From NCBI GenBank assembly GCA_002633005.1, contig NMRA01000097.1, positions 915,931 through 979,930 of the forward strand: a stretch of DNA of 64,000 bases, in the 5' to 3' direction. The notes beneath the pieces are model-generated. The model was given only the letters and a program-made list of their open reading frames with translations, made no database searches and was not told the DNA's origin. The translations under genes were made by a program, and so were the position numbers. Shown piece after piece: positions 11,701 through 23,700 of this stretch. Source of the DNA: Phoronis australis (lineage: Eukaryota; Phoronida; Phoronidae). The first letter of the stretch is position 1. Every line of letters begins with the position of its first letter.

Positions 11701-14700
11701 TACTCAGTGAAGGTGAATACAGAACTAGATGCAAGCCGGTTCTGTCATTCTAAATTGCATCATAAATAGTAAAAAAACGCGCCACGATAACCAGAGACGA
11801 GTATATTCACTATACAACATGAAAAACGATTGCTTTCCCTTTGAGCTAGTGTCATCAAAAGAGATCACTGTTCCGGGCTACAGTGTTTAAAATGTCCAAA
11901 CGATTCAATTTAGAACTGCAAGTTTGTCATTTGCAACGAACTAGGGAAGAGCAGCCAATTTACCTTGGCTAAAACAATCAAAGCTGACCTCGTTTTCAAC
12001 CACATTGTACTTCCTGAGAAATATCTGACAACTCATGGACAGCACTTGGTAAGGGGCAAAACTGAGGATATTCACTTTCTTCAAGGTATGATAAACCACA
12101 AAATTTATGACTTTAGGCAAAAAGACACTCCCCACGAGACAATTAATGGGACAATATCTCGCAAGCAGTGAAAGCAGCCAATATTGTGACGTATAAGTGT
12201 ACACTATATATTTGGGGTAGGCTAATGCAAGATTGTGCAATTTTTTTTCTTAGTTTGCCCGGTTCCTTTTCTTAGCATGCTTTTATGCTTCACCATTTGT
12301 CCGAATCTAGCGGAAAGGGGCACCCCTTTACCAAACCTGGTGTGACTGCGGTTCCATTGTCTCACGTTTTTATACTTACACTGTATCATTATCGTGCATG
12401 TTCCGTGTTGAAATTCCATTATATGAGATCACGCGCGATTAGTCCCTACAGGACGAACGTTACCATTTTTCTCCTTTAGCAATTAGTTGGCGTAATAACT
12501 CATAAAGCAAGTCACAAGATATCATAATTTCACATTAGCTCTGCGTTTGCAGCTCTTCTAAAGCATTAGCGACAGCTGTTTAATGTCAAAGTTGTCATGT
12601 CGAAAACAACTGAAACACTGTCGGAACTAATTGCGGAGTATGATTAAGTTGAGACTACGAAAATAATTATGATCGCCAGTCTCATAACAGAAAATAATTA
12701 TTAGTATATTAGTACAATTTAGGTTAACTCAAAGTAACTTGAATACAGGTACAATTTAGATTAACTTTTCAAGTAATTGTAGAAAGATTAGTAATATATT
12801 ATTATGAGTGCTAATTTTATTTATTAGTAACATAGTATTAGTATCCACTAACATAATATTAGCACCCAGTAACATTGTATTAGTATCCAGTAACATTGTA
12901 TTAGTATCCAGTAACATTGTATTAGTATCCAGTAACATAGTATTAGCACCCATTAACATTGTATTAGTATCCAGTAACATAGTATTAGCACCTAGTAACA
13001 TTGTATTAGTATCCAGTAACATAGTATTAGCACCCAGTAACATTGTATTAGTATCCAGTAACATAGTATTAGCACTCAGTAACATTGTATTAGTATCCAG
13101 TAACATAGTATTAGCACCCAGTAACATTGTATTAGTATCCAGTAACATAGTATTAGTATCCAGTAACATTGTATTAGCATCCAGTAACATTGTATTAGTA
13201 TCCAGTAACATAATATTAGCACCCAGTAACATTGTATTACTATCCGTGACGCATTATACCTTACATATACTTCAAATTGCGCCAATATTCAAGTTACTAA
13301 ATTTAGCACATACAGTAACACATTGCTAAACTTTGTACTTCACAATTACTTGAAAAGTTCTAGATATGGCTTAAGTTACTTGAAGTTAACTTAAATTGTA
13401 CCAATATTTAATTTCTTTTAAGTTTAACCTCAATTGTACAAATATTCAAAATAGTTTAAATTAACCTAAACTGTCAAAAAACAGTTGAATCAATGAAACG
13501 TCAATGACCTTGAAGAGAACTCTATTTAACTCGTCATTTCACCCGCATACAGTCTAAAAAATGGGGCCTCGAATTTTTAAGAATGTGCACCTTTTACGGG
13601 TTACGTTCAGAGTTATGAATTGTGCATTCGTCGACTTTTGGTAGTTCTTGTATTTTTATCGGATTTTTATGTCATTTTCTGTTTTCTTCGGAGATTTTGT
13701 TTCTCTGAGGTGAACCTTTTTGCCACTTCGCTAAATAGGGGACTCGTTCGAACTCCCCGAGTCCCCCCTCCCTGGGAGCGCCCAGGTATTAAAAAAACAC
13801 CAAAACCTACACCTTCCATCACAAAAACAAATTTTAATTAAGACAGCTAAATGTTATGAAATTGGTCTCAATTGATCCTGAGTGAAATTACAGGCGATTA
13901 CTTTTAACCTTAAAAGGTTTAGCTGTTCAAGTTGGTTTGTCATTGTCTGTTATTCCATGCGCAGAGCACGGTGTGAAGGAAAGACGAACTGTCAAAAGTC
14001 ACGGTAAGAAAAAAATGATATCAATTTTACAACCGTAGTATTGCAGATCATAAGGAAAAATTCAGACCCGTTTTACAACGGTAAGTAGCGTAAACCAAAA
14101 TTCGGTCTGTGACGGAACGTTGGCTTATAGCCACTTAAAATAAACTTTTTTGTGACTGTCGTTAATACATTTTCCAATGAAAAAGCGTTGCATTCTGAAT
14201 TCACTTACACAGAGGACCAACTCCCACCTTACACATGGCTGTTGTTGCGCATGTCCCAGTTTGAGAACACCATGCCATCACGTGACCATTGAATATTAGC
14301 GAAAAACATTCAAGCTAACAATTGGTTGTAGCCTGTCCCGGATGTGGCAGATTCACGAAACATGCACTGCTTAATTTTTGAGTTAGAAAAATTACTCTCC
14401 CACATAGCTATCACTGAATGAAGTGCTATGAAAATGTGAGTAAATCACGTTTTAAGAATAATTTACACAAAACAAACTATATGAATAACATAATAAATTA
14501 TCATTTTATATTTACTTATTATTTTACACTCATATTTCTGTACTGTTGTCAGTCATAATAAATAAATGACCTCTATTTCGCCTATATACGCTCTCTTTTT
14601 TATCTCTGGAAACGGACCTTGCGACGCACTTATCTTTTTCGGGACATACGTCGAACATAAATCACAGTATTAATGTTCTCGGAGACTTAGTACTTTGCTG

Positions 14701-17700
14701 AAGTAAGATCCAATTATTAGCACAAGACGGGATAAGTCTTAGTCACCGTTCATGAAGCAGGTCCCAGGATTGTTAAGTTTACTTATCAAACTGCGTTAAT
14801 CGTCCGTCGCTTGACAGTGCTGCTGCGATTGGCCGTCAATTAATGATTACAATCAACGGTAATTACAATCCTCCAACACAACGAGAGTCTGATTATCTTA
14901 TCACGGTTTTATGATAACCTTCGAATCACTCGCTCACAGCACGAGTACATTCACGCGCTGAAGTATTATTGACATTTTGCCTAAATTATATCATGTAATG
15001 CAATAGACAACTGGGTCTCTGACGTAAGTGTTGTCGAAAACCATGGCTTTTCATTAGAACCGAAATGTGCATCTTTCATGAAGACTTTGTGCGTTACTTG
15101 AGCATTACGTATAGATATGCTGCAGGACACGACACGGCGGACAACATGGCGTCCTGTCCACATGTTTCTGTCAGTGCGTTGATGTATTTATAGTAATTAA
15201 TTATCCCTCATGACGTTCGCAAGCACACATTTCCTTTTATGCTCTCAAGACTCCTGTGCTCCGTTGTATGAAACTCAACTAAGGTCCCTAAATCTTTTAC
15301 ACATTTGTGTAATTCTTTACTCGGAAATGTTATCTTTTGCTATCATTTTATCTTTCAATGAGCTCCTCTTTGACTGATGGCATTTTCTAATAGTGAAACT
15401 AAAAGCTGAGCTCATAATTCAATGAAAATAAGTAGGGACCTAGTCCTTAAATTAGGGGCGCTGCATCAAAAGATCCCTGCTTGGTTTCAGTAATATTGAG
15501 AACTCAACATACACTTCACTGTCGCTTTGCATCAAAGCCAAGAATTGTCTTAGTAATGAAGCTAAAACAGCATCATAAAGGACTATCAGTGTTTTCACAA
15601 GTCCACAAATACGCATTAGATTTAGTGACCTTAAATGTCCCTATTTGGAACTGTTTCGTGCAATCGGGCATTGGGAACTTAAAGATGCGGAATTGACTTA
15701 AACTGCAACAAATTAAAACTGCATTTCCTCAGCGTTTAGCTGCCAAAAACGAAAAAATTATTTGAGCTCAAAGTGTCGGTCTCATACTATTCCTTACCAT
15801 GACAGGGCTTCATTTTCCTCACCAGAGAAGAAAATCGAAGTCGTTAACGACTTAACAAAACACCATAAAGTTTTTTGGGGTTTACTAGGAACCATTGTGT
15901 CCTATACGATTACCTAATATAAAATTGCTAACTCAAAAACGCATTGCCTGTGATTTGAGTTGCCGTCTCATTCGGCAACAATTCAAGATCGGAATACCAT
16001 TGGTTTAATAAGAATTCAACATCGACAACTAAACATAGGCGAAATGGTCATTTGAAGAGCTGGACATTGCTAATAGCATGGATCAACAGGCATATGTTTC
16101 TGAGAACCATGTCATCGAGATTGGGTTTCGAAATGTGTGGTGGGTTTTGGTAGCAAAATCCTCATCAAGATCTTCTAACAGAAAATCTAATTGTTTACAG
16201 ACGCTCGATACCTAGGACGGAATCGATGGGCATCTGCGTTTCCTTATATAATGTCTCAGGGATAGAAATTCCACACGTTTTTCCTAAAAAAATGATACTT
16301 TAAAAATGGCAATTTTCTACCTCTGGGCCAGACATAACCATGTGTGCGACAAATTTTGTCTCAAGCAATGAAATCAAGCCTTTCAGCAAGAGTTTGTTAG
16401 TAGCTCAAGTAACATTAATTTTGATTGGATAAAAGCTATCTATGGCTTCGTTATCGCTGTTGAGACCAGATGCTACCAGGGCTAATTAGAATTGACCTAT
16501 CGCCAGAATTTTCAGTGACGGCTGAACTGACCAATTAGAACGCAGCATTCTTGACACACCTTTGTTTCCAGGCCGCCACTTTACCCGACAAACAACACGT
16601 TACCGGGTAAAACTTACTGTTTGTTTGTCGACATTTCGCAAGGGAGCGGAGCTTGCGATAGGTCAATTATTACCGGCAACCCGCTTAACAGTGACGATCG
16701 GATTTAGACGGTGAATCGGACCTCTTTAGAGACAACTGGGTTCTCATTATATTTGCTTAAGACATATTCCAGACATACATAAATTTGTAAATCTTAATCC
16801 GGCGTGACGTGGCCACAGGTGGCGTGCTGACCAGCCTTAAAAATGTTAACGATATTCCAGACGTGTTACTCCTCTGTGGGCATCACTCTGTAGACAATAA
16901 CAATAGCCGCCGTAGTCGACACTTTGCTCAAGGCATTTTTAAGTTTACCATAAAATCGCAATGCGATGTCTATTTCCAATGTCTCCTTTCGGGTAAATTA
17001 ATCTCACTGATGCTCCATCGAAATAAACTAAACGTTAATGGATGCCATTGCTTTCAAATCACCGTTCCAAATTTTTTTCGACATAGGTGTAGTCATGACA
17101 ACTCTTGGTGTATTGTATCTGTAGGAAAGCCAATGAAACAAGTAATTCTGGAACACAGATTCGACGACGCGCCTGATTTCGTGCCACCAGTGTACCAGTA
17201 TTGTGTCAAAGAAAAAAAAACTATTCGAGCCCGTTGATTCCTTCGTCAAGGAACATTTGTTGTGTAATTCTGATTGCAATGAAATAATGACGTTTCACCT
17301 CTGTACTTTGATTGACAGTTTGAATAGTTCATTGTTATTGAAAACAAACCCGTTCGAAGGGAAGCCATTTGCCCAAGGAGTATATGTGCGCGTGCGCGTA
17401 TCAATTTGCAAAATGTAATGTTCTTTTCACTCCCTTATTTTCCGAATGTTATTAAATGTTTAAACAGTATTAACTCGGGGAATACAAGTATGCAGGCTAA
17501 CATATTCATGGCCCGAGGTCTTGCTGTCTTCCGCCGAGCTCGATAGAACCCGCAATAACTTTATCAGGTGTAAACTTAGGGAAACCAAGAAAGACCGGTC
17601 ACTTTTAAGTTCGGTGGTTGCGAAGATAATCTTGCCGGGATCGAGTCCATTGACTGTCTCGCGGCAAGGAAAGTCTAGCTGATGAAGCACGTGCTCTAAT

Positions 17701-20700
17701 TGAAAGGTCACGTTGATAACTCGCGAGATCTCGCTTTTCCAGTGTTATTGAATCAGTGCGTTATTGAACTCGATCCAGTTTGCGGCTCTGCGTTAAGCGT
17801 AGCCTCTTAGTGGAATTGTGGTCTCTTCCAATTCTCAGACATCGGATAGACTGGGCGATTTGTGACAAAATCATAAAAACACAAAGGATTTTATTGTTTT
17901 ATAGCCATGGCCAAAACTAATAAACTCACAAAGTCAACCCCGTTTAAAAATGATGGCGAAAATGCGTTTTTCGCCCATGAAACAGATTGTGGCTATGAAG
18001 CATGTTTAAATACGCGTTGTGTGATACTAGAAATCTACGTGATACTCGAGTAGCGATCTTGTCAAAAACATTGATGGGCTGCTTAACGATAGCAAACTGA
18101 GGAGGACGATGATGTCATAGAATCATAAGCTGGAAGGGCTGGCAAACTTTTAAAGCGCCGATGACTTTAAAAGACCGCACTTGAGCAATAACGAACTGTC
18201 AGATCTTTCTAAGCCTCGACATTACCTCCACCTTGACTAAGGAAATTTTTAGATCAATTTCGAGACCGTAAAGGTGTAAATGAAGAGTTGTTCTTGGAAG
18301 GTAGGTTTATCCGTTGTTTTAACAACGATGCTCCGCGTTGTTTCAGATGGACAACCACTTGGGTTGATTAACAGCATGCAGCCGGCGTGCAAGGCTTAAT
18401 GGAGTTTGATATGTACTTAGCCTGTAGGTTACAGAACAATTTGTTGCTTAAGTTCACTTGCCAACAATAGCGTGTATAATCTTACCACATAAATTTACAT
18501 AAGACCGCGCAAAAAAGAAATTCACTTTCCATAGTTTGGTAGCTCATTTATCCGGTGGAAAAGTCAATCCTCTGTCACAACGCACGTTGGGTGATACAGA
18601 CTCATCATACACTTTTCTAATGTTTGAAAGCTCAGTAACAAAGGGATTTTTCAGGCAAGTTACGGCTCGTTCACAACATTTCCATCCAAGAATATTAATG
18701 GTATGAATTTTTAGTTTCGAAATCGAGGGATATGAACTATGATGCGTCTCGGACGCGACCGAATTCTTGCCAGGTTGCACTTCTTCACCCGTCTTTTACG
18801 CGCTTCGGTCATACGTATGATAGTACACGCGAAGTCATTTCTCTTTAGGTCCGGGGTCAACCAGCTAAGAGATCTGATCGGTTCTTGATGACGACTCCTA
18901 GCTTCTAAACCATCCATACGCCATAGCCGGTTGACCCGGCAGAACCTGCGAAGACAATNATGTTTAAATGCGCGTTGTGTGATACTAGAAATCTACGTGA
19001 TACTCGAGTAGCGATCTTGTCAAAAACATTGATGGGCTGCTTAACGATAGCAAACTGAGGAGGACGATGATGTAATAGAATCATAAGCTGGAAGGGCTGG
19101 CAAACTTTTAAAGCGCCGATGACTTTAAAAGACCGCACTTGAGCAAAAACGAACTGTCAGATCTTTCTAAGCCTCGACATTACCTCCACCTTGACTAAGG
19201 AAATTTTTAGATCAATTTCGAGACCTTAAAGGTGTAAATGAAGAGTTGTTCTTGGAAGGTAGGTTTATCCGTTGTTTTAACAGCGATGCTCCGCGTTGTT
19301 TCAGATGGACAACCACTTGGGTTGATTAACAGCATGCAGCCGGCGTGCAAGGCTTAATGGAGTTTGAAATGTACTTAGCCTGTAGGTTACAGAACAATTT
19401 GTTGCTTAAGTTCACTTGCCAACAATAGCGTGTATAATCTTACCACATAAATTTACATAAGACCGCGCAAAAAGAAATTCACTTTCCATAGTTTGGTAGC
19501 TGATTTATCCGGTGGAAAAGTCAATCCTCTGTCACAACGCACGTTGGGTGATACAGACTCATCATACACTTTTCTAATGTTTGAAAGCTCAGTAACAAAG
19601 GGATTTTTCAGACAAGTTACGGCTCGTTCACAACATTTCCATCCAAGAATATTAATGGTATGAATTTTTAGTTTCGAAATCGAGGGATATGAACTATGAT
19701 GCGTCTCGGACGCGACCGAATTCTTGCCAGGTTGCACTTCTTCACCCGTCTTTTACGCTCTTCGGTCATACGTATGATAGTACACGCGAAGTCATTTCTC
19801 TTTAGGTCCGGGGTCAACCAGCTAAGAGATCTGATCGGTTCTTGATGACGACTCCTAGCTTCTAAACCATCCATACGCCATGGCCGGTTGACCCGGCAGA
19901 ACCTGCGAAGACAATATCATTTGCAGTCACTGTCTATGTTTTGGGCTAGATAACGGAAATGGAACCCCACCACGGCATGCAATATTATGAGACCGATTTG
20001 ATGAACGTAAAAGACATAATTCGACTTTTGTTTTTAGCCTTCTAAAAAGATGGTGAAATGCATCTTTAACTAAATAATAATTATTTAGACTAACATTGTC
20101 CAGGGTAATTTCACACACTACCAATTCGTTCGACTGCGTTGAGAAGGACCATGACGTATGTGAAACATTTGCTCCAGCATGAATGTTCCATAACAGTTTT
20201 GTTGATTGCTTGCATTATTTTCCGATTTAAGCGGCGTGCCACTATTTAGAGATCATGTTCATTATTTATAAACCATGTCGCTGGTTTATAAATTGGGCAT
20301 CATCTATTTGTAAATGAGTTCAATCCAGTTTTAACGATTTCCGAGTTAAAACGACTCCCAGGCAATGTTTTAAGAATAAACAAATATCGTTAAGCTTGAA
20401 CAATGATTGATTTAGCTGAAACGAAAAGTCATTGATTAATAATTTATAATTTTGAAACACATGCTGCCACATACGCACATGTGAATTTGATGTAACTAGT
20501 GAAAGAATATCTTGCCTTGGTTGCTCTTACATTTGGCCAAACATTCTACCAATCACAACCGAGAAGTACAATGACGTAAGCCACCAGGCCAAATGTTCAC
20601 AGTCTGTCTGCGATCAGGGGGAGCTAAGCACGCTTTCTAGAGGATGTGGCAGCAAAAACCCGTCGCGTGGCACTATCTTCTCAAAAACGCATTTTGGTAT

Positions 20701-23700
20701 TACACCTGATTTCCTAGATTTGCACGGTTCGTAGGTAATAAAACCTACCCCACGCATCTTATTGACACTTAGCGCCAGCTAACTAACGACTAATGCTGAG
20801 AAAATAGAAATCAATGACCAGTGGTAATGAGCAAACAGCCACAAGATAGCATAATGTCTCGCATGCAGACGTTTAAGTTTTGTTTATACTGCAATAAACT
20901 CTTATGTGAAACCGGAAAACAGCATTCTAAGCTAATATTAGATTAGATTAATGACCAATAAAAGGCGAGGTTTTTGTAATCAACCACTAATTTTGTTCAT
21001 TTACGACAACTGGCTGGAAATACTTAAACATACAAGAATATATTGGATTAGGATTATCAGGGTTATGGGCGAATGACAAAGTTCGGATGCAGTTTGACGA
21101 ATAGGTAGCCTAGATTTCCATGGAGATTAATTAAAGCGCACTATAGTCATAAACGAAATTATATCGAGAAGACATTATCTCACGTGAAAGTTATGGATAA
21201 TCCTAGCTATTTGAAAAACACGAAATTTTCCTCCTAACATGGGCGGCGCAGCACTGAAAAAAGTGGGGCCCCCATGTGGTGCACCGCCTATAGACCATGT
21301 GCGGCCTAGCACTGAAAAAAGTGGGGGCAAAAGCCCCTCCCCATCCCCCTATGGTGCGCCGCCCATGTAACTTCAGAGCATTATAACACAGGACGTATAA
21401 AGCAAAAGCATACACATCCGACAATACGTCTTCATTCGAATGACACAAAGTTATGTCGGATAGAAAGTAAATACAGAATGATATTGTTCGTGACATACGC
21501 GATGTGCTGTCCCCCCCCCCCCGGCCAGTTAATTGAATATGAGACCACATCCATATAGGTCCTATATGTGAAAGCTTACTGGCCCCGCGGCAAATCCACT
21601 GGCCCCTGGTCCCGCGCCAGCGTGTATTTCGAACGCTGGTTAATATATCGATGCAGAAATCCATTGTTGAAGAGACAAGCATGCCGTGCGATATGTTATC
21701 GGAGCTAAATCGCATTGTCGGATCGCGCGGTTTTACCCACACACATCTTTAACTTTCATTCGTTTCGGAGCAGTATATCGCAACAAAATGATCAATGAGT
21801 CTCCAAAGATGAAGCTTCAGATGATTTACAAACTTCTCTCAAAACGCGTCTGAGAAATTGACTTCAAAATGTACCGCTTGTGAATAGGGTTTAAACCGAC
21901 ATGTACACTAGAACGTTTAGGATTTTTATGAAAAACGAAACAAAATGCATTTTCGAAATATCCTCTTGCGTACTATAATCTAAAAATTGGTAGAGACGTT
22001 ATGTATATTTTACTGACATACATGGTCACGTGGTCCAACCAATGGTGGATTGGTATCTTGGTACCGGAGAATCCTAAATTAAATTCTACACACTTATTCC
22101 TTTTATACTATAATTGAATTGATGTCAGCAGTTTTGTTCATATTTAGTAAAATGCATTGATTTTGGGGATGAGGTTATTAGGAAAATTAAACAGCACGCA
22201 GACACTTATATAACAATCGAAGGTAGTATGCAGTAATTTATCTAAAGTACATTCATAACTTAATTATTTTACAAAATTTTAATAGTATTCTTTATGTCTT
22301 CAGACGACTGAAAGCGTTACCTTACATTATTCGTCGATATCTCTAAACTTGTTATAACAGACACAAAAATGATTATGCAATATTTACTTCTTTAATTGAT
22401 TCATTACTGGATCAGGCCTAGCTGTTCTGCTCACGAGCACCTTTGCACAAGTGTACATTCTAATACCATAGTAACGCATCCTAGAAAAGTGGCTGCGTGA
22501 AAAGGATGACACAGCGCTTATTTTGTCAAAGGTCATACCGCGACAACGGCCACTCGGCGTTGTTGTATGTACATGTACAGTGTATCTTAAATTTTCACAC
22601 TTCGTGAACTAGTTCATGAAAAGGATCGTCAAGTGCTAAGTTTTAACACTGCAATTGCCATCACGTGCCTACAACCGTCATGGCAAGAAACGGTATATAA
22701 CCATTTTGTTCGACTAGGTGTCTGTTAAAATATCGCATATAAATATACTGCAATCAAAACTCATTAAAATTAACAACTTAAGACGGAATTTAATTCTAAA
22801 GAGTTTTTACAAAATAGGAGTAATTGCAAAAGCGAACAATTTGTTAGTCAGTTTCCGGAAATGGCCATCTGCTCCCAAGATGACTTTGGTGTGCCGGAAG
22901 TGGCAAAGGTGTTGATGATAGCGACAGGCATGTATTTGTTAAGTTGTCGGTCGCTTGAGTGACATGAACGAATAAGAAAATCGGCAAGCCCGTATTGTTG
23001 AAGTTATTGATACAGACAGTTTGGAGAGGCTCGAGACGATGAATGATGATTTCACCAAAACGTCAATAAATAGCTCTCATGTGTCTAAACAAGCAGACAG
23101 ATTTTGACAGCGCATTTTCTGAGAAATGTCAAGATACAATAAATACATTACACAGATGAACAATAAGTGGCGATTAACAACAGGATATGTTCTTGAAAGC
23201 AAGGAAGTAACTTCTGCACGGTGTTGGGGGTGTGGCTTAGTTCGGCGAAGAAATAAACAGTTGTGTAAGAACGCAAATAGTTGAGCAAAGAGCTTCATCC
23301 AAATGATTGGTCGAAATTTGACAGTTTTGAAAAGTGGTTTTTGTGGACTCTTTGTTAGTGTGTAATAAACTTGTCACTCTCAAGTTTTCTAAGTATTTTT
23401 AAATTCTGTTGTATTTTTCCTGCCATGAAAATTTGTGGTATGTGTAAAATTGAAAGAGGTGCGACGGTTTCACGCGAGACGATGGTCGACAAACCAGTTC
23501 ACGTCTATTACCGTGGAAGCGTCTCGTGCCGTAATACGCACGAGCGTTTCTGTCAGTTGTTACTTACTGAATGATCACGAGGCAGAATTGTCAGGCAATG
23601 TAAATTTTAATCAAACATGTTTCAAATCAACGAATGACAAGATTACAATTCATTTTAAGGGATGAGCTCAATTAATTTCGTCAGACAGATACATGTGTTG

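Noticed and set aside
12826-13245. CRISPR-like array.
   Set aside because: Units are contiguous with no unique spacers, and the genome is animal.
12756-13329. Long open frames on both strands with heptapeptide repeats (NIVLVSS / MLLDTNT types).
   Set aside because: Produced by the 21-base minisatellite, which is open in several frames; no start context, domain or splice structure.
16809-17237. 142-codon + strand frame containing a SRRSR motif, considered as the missing prodomain exon.
   Set aside because: Lacks the family motifs; the true exon was found at 26416-26520 with correct phase and sequence.
21203-21742. 179-codon minus-strand frame.
   Set aside because: Runs through the Harbinger-like hairpin and C runs; no recognisable protein feature.
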